From Streptomyces sp. MUM 178J (lineage in GTDB: Bacteria > Actinomycetota > Actinomycetes > Streptomycetales > Streptomycetaceae), in contig NZ_JADWYQ010000024.1 of assembly GCF_022414575.1 (NCBI RefSeq), positions 42,350 through 106,349 on the forward strand: 64,000 nucleotides of DNA, in the 5' to 3' direction. Positions 36,173-44,446 of the stretch are shown here, one piece after another. Position 1 is the stretch's first letter. The number at the start of each line of letters is the position of its first letter. The notes beneath the pieces are model-generated. The model searched no databases. It saw nothing but the letters and a program-made list of their open reading frames with translations, and was not told where the DNA came from. The position numbers and the translations under genes were made by a program.

Positions 36173-38773
36173 ATGACGCAGCGGGCGAGAGTCGACGGGG
36201 ACGGGGACGAGGATGGCGGCGGCGACGGCCGGGACGGCCCCGAGCCGGCGCCGGGCCCCCTCATAGACGCGGGGGCGGAACTCGACCCCGTACATCCGCG
36301 GACGCTGCCCGCAGCGAGCACCGAGACCGCCAGGAGCCCCGCGGGCGCCAGGAGCTCCGCGGGCGCTGAGCGGGGCGCTGAGCGCGACGGCGAGCGCGCA
36401 TGGCGTGCTGAGCGCACTGCGGCGCGCCCCGCCGGGCTGAGCACGGCAGAGGTCGCCGAACGCGTCGCCCGGGGCGAGGTCAACGACGTCCCCGTACGCA
36501 GTTCCCGCTCCACCGCGGACATCGTCCGCGGCAACGTCTTCACCCGCTTCAACGCCATCATCGGCGTCCTGTGGGCGATCATGCTCTTCGTCGCGCCGAT
36601 CCAGGACAGCCTCTTCGGCTTCGTCATCCTCGCCAACACCGGCATCGGCATCATCCAGGAGCTGCGCGCCAAAAAAACCCTCGACGGGCTCGCCGTCATC
36701 GGCGAGGCCAAGCCGACGGTGCGGCGGGACGGCGTCGCCGCCGAGATCCACACCTCAGAGATCGTCCTCGGGGACCTGATCGAACTCGGCCCCGGCGACA
36801 AGGTCGTGGTCGACGGGGAGGTCGCCGAGGCCGACAGTCTGGAAGTCGACGAGTCGCTGCTCACCGGCGAGGCCGACCCCGTCGTCAAACACCCCGGCGA
36901 CCAGGTGATGTCGGGCAGCTTCGTCGTCGCGGGCGGCGGCGCGTTCACCGCGACCAAGGTGGGGCGCGAGGCGTATGCGGCGCAGCTCGCCGAGGAGGCG
37001 TCCCGCTTCACGCTCGTCCACTCCGAGCTGCGGTCCGGGATCTCCACGATCCTCAAGTACGTCACCTGGATGATGGTCCCGACCGCTCTCGGCCTCATCA
37101 TCAGCCAGCTCGTCGTCAAGGAGCACGCCTTCGACGACTCGGTGGCGCGGACGGTCGGCGGGATCGTGCCGATGATCCCCGAGGGTCTGGTGCTGCTGAC
37201 CTCCGTCGCCTTCGCCATCGGCGTCATCAGGCTGGGCCGCCAGCAGTGCCTGGTTCAGGAACTGCCCGCGATCGAGGGCCTCGCGCGCGTGGACGTCGTC
37301 TGCCTCGACAAGACCGGCACCCTCACCGAGGGCGGCATGGACGTCACCGAGCTGCGCACCCTGGGCGGCACGGAAGAGGAGTACGTACGCAAGGTGCTGG
37401 GCGCGCTCGGCGAGTCCGATCCGCGGCCCAACGCCTCACTGCAAGCGATCATCGACGCGTATCCGGACGGCGAGGAGTGGCGGTGCACCCAGGCCCTGCC
37501 CTTCTCGTCCGCGCGCAAGTACAGCGGCGCAAGCTTCAGCGAGGACAACGGCGAGAGCTCCAGCTGGCTGCTGGGCGCACCCGATGTGCTGCTCGCGCCG
37601 GACGATCCGGCCCTGGACGAGATCGAGCACCTCAACGAGCAGGGCCTGCGGGTGCTGCTGCTGGCCCGCGCGGCGGACGGGCCCGGGGGGCTCGAAGGGG
37701 CCGATGCGGCCAGGGACGCCAAGCCCGCAGCGCTGGTGGTGCTGGAGCAGCGGCTGCGGCCGGACGCATCGGACACCCTGCGGTACTTCGCCGAGCAGAA
37801 CGTCTCGGCGAAGGTCATCTCCGGCGACAACGCGGTGTCCGTCGGCGCGGTCGCGGGCAAACTCGGGATGCGCGGCGCGGAGCACACCGTCGACGCCCGG
37901 CGGCTGCCGGAAGAGCGGGACGAGATGGCGGCGGAGCTGGATGAGAACGCCGTCTTCGGGCGCGTCACCCCGCGGCAGAAACGCGACATGGTCGGCGCGC
38001 TCCAGTCGCACGGGCACACGGTCGCCATGACGGGCGACGGCGTCAACGACGTCCTGGCGCTCAAGGACGCCGACATCGGGGTGTCGATGGGGTCGGGTTC
38101 GGAGGCGACCCGCGCCGTCGCGCAGATCGTGCTGCTGAACAACAGCTTCGCGACGCTGCCCTCGGTGGTGGCGGAGGGACGGCGGGTGATCGGCAACATC
38201 ACCCGGGTCGCGACCCTGTTCCTCACCAAGACCGTGTACTCGGTGCTGCTGGCGATCCTGGTGGTCCTCACTCAGGTCGAGTACCCCTTCCTGCCGCGGC
38301 ATCTGACGCTGCTGTCCACGCTGACTATCGGCGTGCCCGCCTTCTTCCTGGCGCTCGCCCCCAACAAGGAACGCGCCAAGCCGCACTTCGTACGGAGGGT
38401 GATGCGGTACGCCGTCCCGGCGGGGCTGATCGCGGCGGCGGCGACCTTCGCGACGTATCTGCTGGCCCGGGTCCACTACAGCGGCCCGGACGCACTCGCC
38501 GCGGAGACCAGCGCGGCGACCCTGACCCTGTTCCTGGTCTCCCTCTGGGTCCTGGCCATCATCGCCCGCCCGTACACCTGGTGGCGCGTGGGTCTGGTGG
38601 CGGCGATGGGACTCGGTTTCCTGCTGGTGCTGGTGATCCCCTGGCTTCAGGACTTCTTCGCGCTGAAGCTCGTCGGAACGACGATGCCCTGGACTGCGGT
38701 GGCGATCGCGGCGGCGGCCGCGGGAGCGCTGGAGCTGGCATGGCGGCAGGTGACCCGGAGGTTCCAGACGTAG
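36173..38773 (+). CDS. cation-translocating P-type ATPase (CtpE-like)
   Basis: 866-aa ion pump. LLTGEADPV in the actuator domain, phosphorylation motif CLDKTGTLT with Asp379, MTGDGVNDVLALKDADIG hinge, and PEGLVLLTS in helix M4, where a PEGL motif is usual for Ca-type P2 pumps. The protein resembles mycobacterial CtpE, described as a calcium pump; the ion is inferred from this. The first 85 residues are a disordered Asp/Gly/Ala-rich extension with ARSSAGAERGAER repeats, longer than in relatives. ATG 36173 is the first reasonable start. Confidence 0.93.
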   Translation: MTQRARVDGDGDEDGGGDGRDGPEPAPGPLIDAGAELDPVHPRTLPAASTETARSPAGARSSAGAERGAERDGERAWRAERTAARPAGLSTAEVAERVARGEVNDVPVRSSRSTADIVRGNVFTRFNAIIGVLWAIMLFVAPIQDSLFGFVILANTGIGIIQELRAKKTLDGLAVIGEAKPTVRRDGVAAEIHTSEIVLGDLIELGPGDKVVVDGEVAEADSLEVDESLLTGEADPVVKHPGDQVMSGSFVVAGGGAFTATKVGREAYAAQLAEEASRFTLVHSELRSGISTILKYVTWMMVPTALGLIISQLVVKEHAFDDSVARTVGGIVPMIPEGLVLLTSVAFAIGVIRLGRQQCLVQELPAIEGLARVDVVCLDKTGTLTEGGMDVTELRTLGGTEEEYVRKVLGALGESDPRPNASLQAIIDAYPDGEEWRCTQALPFSSARKYSGASFSEDNGESSSWLLGAPDVLLAPDDPALDEIEHLNEQGLRVLLLARAADGPGGLEGADAARDAKPAALVVLEQRLRPDASDTLRYFAEQNVSAKVISGDNAVSVGAVAGKLGMRGAEHTVDARRLPEERDEMAAELDENAVFGRVTPRQKRDMVGALQSHGHTVAMTGDGVNDVLALKDADIGVSMGSGSEATRAVAQIVLLNNSFATLPSVVAEGRRVIGNITRVATLFLTKTVYSVLLAILVVLTQVEYPFLPRHLTLLSTLTIGVPAFFLALAPNKERAKPHFVRRVMRYAVPAGLIAAAATFATYLLARVHYSGPDALAAETSAATLTLFLVSLWVLAIIARPYTWWRVGLVAAMGLGFLLVLVIPWLQDFFALKLVGTTMPWTAVAIAAAAAGALELAWRQVTRRFQT

Positions 38774-38876
38774 GAGGGGCCGGGGGCCCGCTCCTCCTGC
38801 CCGCCCCGGCGAACGCAACCGGCCCGGGCCCCGGGAGGTCCGACGCCTTACCCCCGGTACCAGCCCAAGCGGAGCG

Positions 38877-41800
38877 TCACGCGTCGAACCAGCGGTCCCG
38901 GGCCAGTTCCCGCTCCCTGTCCGGGTCTTCCAGCAGCGCCGCCACCTCGAAGCGCCTCGGCCACTGGCCCGCCGCCCAGGCGAGGCCGGCCGCGACGCCT
39001 TCCAGGGTGGCGGCGTGGAGCGTTCCGTCCGGGGTCTGCCGCCAGTCCAGTTCGACGCCGCCCGCGAGGAGTTCCTCGTGCTCGACGTACGAGGACGGGG
39101 CGGCCGGGCCGAGCAGGGTGCGCACCGGCGCCGGGACGTCGCGCTCCTCGCCGTCCGTCGTGACCTCCGCCGCGACGGTCTCGCCGAGCCGCCGCACCTG
39201 CAGCAGCTCCGCCAGCTCGGCCGCCTGCCCCGGAGCGACCGGCAGCAGGGGCAGCCCGCCCGTCAGCGGCAGCAGATCCGGCGCGTCGGCCACGACCGCG
39301 TCCGCCGCGTCGACCACGCGGACCTCGCCGTCCACGACGGCCCGCAGCTCGTCCGGCAGGGTCACCTGCTCCGGGTCCAGCTCGGCCATCGCCGTGTACA
39401 GGCCGTGCAGCTGTGCGGGCCGCACCGGCCGGTCGGGGTCCGCCAGCCGCCCCAGCAGCTCGGCCGCGCCGCCCGGTTCTTCCAGCAGGGCGCCGACCGT
39501 GGTCCGCACACCGAGGGCCCGCAACACCTGGGCGTCGTCAAAGCCGGTTGCGTCGACCGTGTCGTACAGGCCCTCCAGCAGCGGGTCCCCGCCCGCCGCC
39601 CGCAGACCGGCGGGCCTGCGGCCGTCGAGGACCGGGTGGTCGCGCAGCCACCAGGCGGTGTACGGGCGTACGGTCTCGGTCGTCCCGTCCGGCAGCAGAA
39701 TCCGCACCTGCTGGGTGAGGGCGTCCCGCAGCGGCGGCTGCGCCAGCAGCGCCAGGGCCTGCGGCCAGGCGTCGTCGTCCACCAGGTCCAGGTCGCGCAC
39801 GGCGACGATCTCGGTGGCGACCGGCGGGACGGGGGTGTCCGGCAGCCGGTCGAGGACGTCCTCGCACCATACGTCGACGGCGTCGAGCAGCCCGGCGTCG
39901 TCCGGCTCGGGGAAGTCGCCGTCGCGGGGCTCCAGTTCGTCGGGGTCGAGGACGACGTCCTCGGCGCGTACGAGGGCGAAGTTCGCCAGCACCCCGCAGG
40001 CGGCGAGCGGCTGCTCGCCCCACCGTTCGGCCAGCTCCGCGTCGCACAGCGCCAGTTCGTCCGCGCGCATCACGGAGGCGAAGGGGCTGCCCGGCAGCAC
40101 CAGCTCGGCGGCGGGCGCCGGCTCCCCGTCCTCGTCGGGAAGGGCGAGCGCGCCGAGCCACGGCTCGTCGCCGGGGTCCAGATCGGCGTCCCGTACGAGC
40201 GCGAGGACGGTCTCGGCGAGTTCGTCGGCGTCGAGGGAGTCCTCCTCCCACATCTCCCCGGCGTCCAGCGAACCGGCCACCGCCGCCCGCACCTGGGGTG
40301 TCGTCAGCACGGCGCGCGGCGTCGCGGGCAGCGCGCCCAGCTTCTCCAGCAGCGGATGCGCGGCGTCCGGATGGGCGACCTTCAGACCGAGGCGGGCGAG
40401 TTGCGGCGGGGTGTCGGGCAGCGGCAGCAGGGTCTGCCGGGGCCCGATCGTCGTGCGGCCTCCCCCAGAGCCTCCGGCCTGGGAGGTTCCCCCAGCCAAT
40501 GGGACCGGGAGGCCGGAGAGCCGGTCCGGGTCCACCCCGGCCAGGCTGTCGTACAGCCGACGCCACCACTCGGGCGCGCGCTCGAGCCCGGCGAGCCGGT
40601 CGATCGCCTCGGTCAGCGGGACGCGGGCGACGCCGAGCGTCCGCAGCTCCACGCGCCGCTCCAGACCGGCGGGCAGCAGCGACGGCATGACCTCGGCCAG
40701 CACGCGTACGGTGTCGACGCCCGCGCCCTCCAGCACCTCCGCCTCGATGGCGCGCAGCCCCTTGGTTTCTCCTTCGGCCGTGTCGTCGCGCGGGGCGGCC
40801 GGCTCCAGGAACGCGACGCGCGGCAGCCGGGTGAGGATCTCGGCGCGCAGCGCCCCGTCCAGCTCCCCCTTGCCGAGCGGGCCCGGCACCAGGTCGACGG
40901 TCCCGACGGACACCGGCTCCCAGTCGGCGAGCAGCTCGGCGTAGGCGTCGGCGGCACGGCCGACGAGGAAGTCGGCAAGGGGGCCGCGAGCCGGGTGGCG
41001 GCGGGTGGTGTCCAGGGGCAGCGAGGCGATGAGCAGCGCGGGGACGCCGAGGGGTTCGTCGGTGGGGGTGGGGGCGTGGACGACCGGTGCGGTGCGAGGG
41101 CGGGCGGGCGCGCCGTCGTCGTCCACGGGCACGGCCCAGGTGACGGACCAGTGCGGGCGCAGCCGCTCCTCGACGGGGCGGTCGGCGAGCAGTGCCGCGT
41201 CGATGGGGCCGCCGTGGCTGACGACGCGCCAGCGGCGGTCGCCGTGGGCGCTGTCCTCGATGCGGACGTACGGGCCCTGCGCGGTGCGGCGCAGGATGCG
41301 GGCGCCGCCCGGGGTCTCGACGACGATCTCGTCGAGACCGGGGAGGGTGAGCAGCAGGGCGTCGTCGATGCCGGCGAGGAGGCGTTCGACGAGATCGACG
41401 GCCGCGCCGTCGCGCAGGGGGAGGACGACGACGGTGTCGTACCCCTCAGGCGCGGTGCCCTCGGCGGGCAGCGGCAGCCGCAGCAGCGGGACGTGGCCCT
41501 CGCGGCGGCGCAGCTCGTCGCCGAGGCCGGGGCTGGCCTTGGCGGCCTGCGCGGTCAGCTCGCGGGCCTCGGCGAGCGAGAAGCGGACGCCGCCGTGACG
41601 GCCGACGACCGCGGGTTCGTCGCTGACGGCGAGCACGGCGGCGAAGCCGACGCCGAACCGGCCGACGGCCGACTCATGTCCCTCCCGCTTCGCGGAGGCC
41701 CGCAGGGTGCTGAGGGATTCGACGCCCGCGGCGTCGAGCGGCGCGCCGGTGTTGGCAGCGGCCAGCACGGCGGGTTCGCCGGGGGCGCGGCTGGGGTGCA

Positions 41801-42029
41801 GGGTGAGCCGCAGCCGGCCGCGGGCGGCGGCTCGGGCGGCGGCGTCGGCGGCGTTCTGGGCGAGCTCCACGACGAGGCGGTCGCGGTAGCCGCCGAGCGC
41901 GAGGTCCTCCTCGGCGTTCGCGTCCTCGCGGAAGCGCGCCGGGCTGGCCCCCCACGCGTCGAGCACGCCGCGGCGGAGTCGGGCCGTGCCGAACGGGTCG
42001 TGGCCCTCGGTGGTCCTGACGACGCTCAC
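38877..42029 (-). CDS. sacsin-like N-terminal ATPase-domain protein
   Basis: About 1050 aa. The N-terminus is an Hsp90-type GHKL ATPase fold as in sacsin repeat proteins: RLVVELAQNAADA (Asn/Asp metal-ATP site), then LSTLRASAKREG and VGRFGVGFAAVLAVSDEP. The long Leu/Ala/Asp-rich remainder has no recognised domain. Such proteins are widespread in actinobacteria; a chaperone-like role is guessed. GTG 42029 is chosen for its GTGGAG ribosome site; GTG 42059 is an alternative. A dispersed Streptomyces-type repeat sits in-frame at about 40459-40515. Confidence 0.85.
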   Translation of the reverse strand: MSVVRTTEGHDPFGTARLRRGVLDAWGASPARFREDANAEEDLALGGYRDRLVVELAQNAADAAARAAARGRLRLTLHPSRAPGEPAVLAAANTGAPLDAAGVESLSTLRASAKREGHESAVGRFGVGFAAVLAVSDEPAVVGRHGGVRFSLAEARELTAQAAKASPGLGDELRRREGHVPLLRLPLPAEGTAPEGYDTVVVLPLRDGAAVDLVERLLAGIDDALLLTLPGLDEIVVETPGGARILRRTAQGPYVRIEDSAHGDRRWRVVSHGGPIDAALLADRPVEERLRPHWSVTWAVPVDDDGAPARPRTAPVVHAPTPTDEPLGVPALLIASLPLDTTRRHPARGPLADFLVGRAADAYAELLADWEPVSVGTVDLVPGPLGKGELDGALRAEILTRLPRVAFLEPAAPRDDTAEGETKGLRAIEAEVLEGAGVDTVRVLAEVMPSLLPAGLERRVELRTLGVARVPLTEAIDRLAGLERAPEWWRRLYDSLAGVDPDRLSGLPVPLAGGTSQAGGSGGGRTTIGPRQTLLPLPDTPPQLARLGLKVAHPDAAHPLLEKLGALPATPRAVLTTPQVRAAVAGSLDAGEMWEEDSLDADELAETVLALVRDADLDPGDEPWLGALALPDEDGEPAPAAELVLPGSPFASVMRADELALCDAELAERWGEQPLAACGVLANFALVRAEDVVLDPDELEPRDGDFPEPDDAGLLDAVDVWCEDVLDRLPDTPVPPVATEIVAVRDLDLVDDDAWPQALALLAQPPLRDALTQQVRILLPDGTTETVRPYTAWWLRDHPVLDGRRPAGLRAAGGDPLLEGLYDTVDATGFDDAQVLRALGVRTTVGALLEEPGGAAELLGRLADPDRPVRPAQLHGLYTAMAELDPEQVTLPDELRAVVDGEVRVVDAADAVVADAPDLLPLTGGLPLLPVAPGQAAELAELLQVRRLGETVAAEVTTDGEERDVPAPVRTLLGPAAPSSYVEHEELLAGGVELDWRQTPDGTLHAATLEGVAAGLAWAAGQWPRRFEVAALLEDPDRERELARDRWFDA
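40459..40515. repeat. dispersed GC repeat inserted in the sacsin-like gene
   Basis: cctcccccagagcctccgg and gggaggttcccccagcc flank a short spacer; this pattern is familiar from Streptomyces intergenic repeats (recognised from memory). Here it is read in-frame as a Gly/Ser-rich insert (GGTSQAGGSGGGR). Confidence 0.65.
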
Positions 42030-42302
42030 GGTGCGCTCCACTCTCTGCTCTGTGTCCACGGTGCCTGCCTTGTCGCCCGAAGGTACCGCGCGGAACGCCT
42101 TTCCCGATGCCGGGGGCACCGTGGGCCCGCCGGTGCGGGTCGCCCGGGGCGCGGGCGGGCCCCTCTCCCCCCTGCCCCTACGCCCTGGGGGCGCGGGGGG
42201 CCTCAGACCCCTTTCCGGCACCTCGTTGAGCGGCCACTGCCGGTCGAATCCGAGGCAGGAGCCCGGTCCTTTCGACAGAGGGCGGGGCCGTTCGTCTCAG
42301 AC

Positions 42303-42386
42303 CTGTGAACGCGGAGCGCATCGACGTCGAGTACGCGGTACTCAAACCTCAGGCCGGCCAGATACTTGGCGATGTCTGCGTGACGT
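42303..42386 (-). pseudogene. possible C-terminal fragment of a WYL-type regulator
   Basis: Minus-strand reading HADIAKYLAGLRFEYRVLDV then DALRVH resembles the last residues of WYL-domain regulators. It has no start and runs out of similarity after about 28 codons. The rest of 42030-42386 shows no gene. Confidence 0.3.
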
Positions 42387-43193
42387 CTAGCCGTTCTGCT
42401 GTTTCGGCGGGTTCGACCGCCCGAAGGGGGCCATGCCCGCCAGTTTCCCGCCGTCCACCGGCAGGACCGCGCCTGTGATGAACGAAGCCTCGTCCGAGCA
42501 GAGCCACACGGCCGCGGCCGCCACCTCGTCGGGGCGGCCGATACGCCGCATCGGCATCGCCTGACCGGCCATCCGCCGGGCCTGCTCACCGGCGCGCTCG
42601 AGCTGCTCGGTGTGGATGGGCCCGGGGGCGAGCGCGTTGACCCGCACCCCCGCCTCGGCGTAGTCGAGCGCCGCGGACCTGGTCAGGCCGACGAGGGCGA
42701 ACTTGCTGGACACATAGCCCGCCAGCCCGCCGACCGCCTGCAGTCCAGCGGTCGACGCCATGTTGACCACGGCGCCCCCGCCGCTCTCCAGCATGGCGGG
42801 GATCTCGTACTTCATGGCCAGGAAGACGCCGCGTACGTTGACCGCCAGCGCGCTGTCGTAGTCGGCGACCGCCACCTCGGCGAGCGGTGTGGGCGGATGG
42901 CCGCCGCCCGCCGCGTTGTTGACGGCCGCATCCAGCCGCCCGAACTCCCGCACCGTGCGCCGGACGAGAGCCTCGACCGCTGCCGGGTCGGTCACATCGG
43001 TCGGCGCCGCCAGAGCACGGCCCCCGCCGTCGTTGATCTCGGCGGCGAGCGCGGACAGCGCGTCGGCGTCACGGGCGGCCAGGGCGACGGCGGCCCCGGC
43101 TCGGTGCAGCGCTCGTGCGGTGGCCGCGCCGATGCCGCGGCTGGCGCCGGTGACGATGGCCACCCGGTTGTCGAGGGGACGGCGTTCGCTCAT
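42387..43193 (-). CDS. SDR-family oxidoreductase
   Basis: 268-aa classical SDR (FabG-like): TGASRGIGAAT, NNAAGGG, catalytic MASTAG Ser and YVSSK, and PVDGGKLAGM at the C-terminus. ATG 43193 preceded by AGGGAGCAGGA; the extra 12 residues of the longer reading are rejected. Divergent from a TetR gene, probably its repressor. Substrate unknown. Confidence 0.93.
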   Translation of the reverse strand: MSERRPLDNRVAIVTGASRGIGAATARALHRAGAAVALAARDADALSALAAEINDGGGRALAAPTDVTDPAAVEALVRRTVREFGRLDAAVNNAAGGGHPPTPLAEVAVADYDSALAVNVRGVFLAMKYEIPAMLESGGGAVVNMASTAGLQAVGGLAGYVSSKFALVGLTRSAALDYAEAGVRVNALAPGPIHTEQLERAGEQARRMAGQAMPMRRIGRPDEVAAAAVWLCSDEASFITGAVLPVDGGKLAGMAPFGRSNPPKQQNG

Positions 43194-43213
43194 GATCCTG
43201 CTCCCTGCCAGGT

Positions 43214-43239
43214 TGTCTGCTAAAATCATTAGACAGACA
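43214..43239. promoter_or_regulatory. inverted repeat between SDR and tetR genes
   Basis: tgtctg (43214-43219) and cagaca (43234-43239) flank a 14-bp AT-rich core (ctaaaatcattaga) in the 78-bp divergent spacer. Likely operator of the TetR at 43272. Confidence 0.6.
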
Positions 43240-43271
43240 GTAAATCCAAAAATTCGAGGCAGTCAAGCGCG

Positions 43272-43898
43272 ATGAGCCCACGCCCCTACCACTCCGGCAA
43301 GCGACAGGCCGCCGCCGACGAGACGCGACAGCGGATCCTCGCCGCGGCACGCACCCTGCTGTCCGGCGCTTCGGCGCACCAGGTCTCCGTGGACGCGGTG
43401 GCCAAGGCCGCCGACGTGTCCCGGCAGACGGTCTACAACGCCTTCGGCTCCAAGTCCGGCCTCCTGGAGGCCCTGTTCGACACGCTGGCCGCCCGCGCGG
43501 GCATGGATGTGCAGGAGGCCTTCGCCGCACCGGACGCCGCCACGGCGCTGACGCGCTTCACCGAGGCGTTCTGCCGCTTCTGGGACTCCGACCGGACCGT
43601 CATCAGACGGCTCCGCGGGATGGCCGTGCTGGACCGGGACCTCGACCGGCTGCTGCGCGAGCGCGACGAGATGCGCCGCTCCGCCCTGACCGAGCTGCTC
43701 CGCCGGTTCACCGATGCCCCCGAGCCGGAGACGGTCGACATCATCTGGCAGCTGACCGGCTTCGAGGCATACGACGCCCTGGCCGGCCGCGACACCCCCC
43801 GGGCACACGCGGAGGCGACCAGGACCGTCACGGCCGCCGTCACGGTCCTGTACGACGCCGCGACCGCCGGCGGCTCCACCCCTCGGACGCGGCGCTGA
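43272..43898 (+). CDS. TetR-family regulator
   Basis: 208 aa. Helix-turn-helix around residues 15-60: ETRQRILAAARTLLSG, then VDAVAKAADVSRQTVYNAFGSKSGLLEALF. C-terminal ligand domain without recognisable signature. Divergent from the SDR gene over an inverted repeat, so probable repressor of that gene. Confidence 0.92.
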   Translation: MSPRPYHSGKRQAAADETRQRILAAARTLLSGASAHQVSVDAVAKAADVSRQTVYNAFGSKSGLLEALFDTLAARAGMDVQEAFAAPDAATALTRFTEAFCRFWDSDRTVIRRLRGMAVLDRDLDRLLRERDEMRRSALTELLRRFTDAPEPETVDIIWQLTGFEAYDALAGRDTPRAHAEATRTVTAAVTVLYDAATAGGSTPRTRR

Positions 43899-44446
43899 GC
43901 ACACCCTCACCCCCGCCCCGACCCGACGCGGGCGCGGCGCCGTCGAGGGGTCTTCGCCTACGGGCGCCGCTGCAGCGTCGGGGACGAACCGGTCGAACCG
44001 ACCGCGAGGCCCTCCGCCGCACACGCCACTGTCAACGCCCGGGGCGCGCGGCCGCTCGGCCCCGGGACAACTCCCCCGCGCGGCACACCCATCCAGTCCC
44101 GGACGCGGCCGGCCGGTCGACGCCGGGGCGGACCGGGCCGCCCCAGGCAGATGCCGGCCGGGGCCCGCGCCCAGGGGGTGTGCTCCGGCCACCGTCGAGT
44201 GAGGTCGATCGGGGGACGGATGGTGACCAGGCCACCATGACCCAGCGCCGGGAGGGCCGTCGAGCGGCGTAAAAGCACCGTCCGTGGGGGTGTTCGGGGC
44301 GGTTTGCGGGGCCGCCCCGACGCCGCCGGGTGGCAGGCGTGCATCACGGGGCCCAGGTGTGTGATCGGCGCACCTGGGCTGCGGGACGCCCCGGACCGCA
44401 CCGTGATGGGACCGCTTCGTGGCGGTCAGCGAGGGACGGGGTAGCC
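43899..44446. other. 548-bp gene-free region at the left edge of the biosynthetic cluster
   Basis: No credible gene on either strand. It holds several inverted repeats: cggggcgg/ccgccccg (44295-44302, 44312-44319), gcccaggtg/cacctgggc (44351-44359, 44371-44379) and an outer catcacgg/ccgtgatg pair (44342-44349, 44401-44408). The last two are nested and lie immediately before the transposase-like gene. Confidence 0.7.
44342..44408. promoter_or_regulatory. nested inverted repeats upstream of the transposase-like gene
   Basis: Inner arms gcccaggtg and cacctgggc (perfect, 9 bp, 11-base loop) sit inside outer arms catcacgg and ccgtgatg (perfect, 8 bp). The element ends 38 bp before ATG 44447. It may be an operator, a cruciform, or a remnant terminal repeat. 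Confidence 0.6.

Noticed and set aside
39015..42308. 1097-codon plus-strand open frame opposite the sacsin-like gene
   Set aside because: Low-complexity product, while the minus strand carries a GHKL ATPase motif set. High GC produces such shadow frames.
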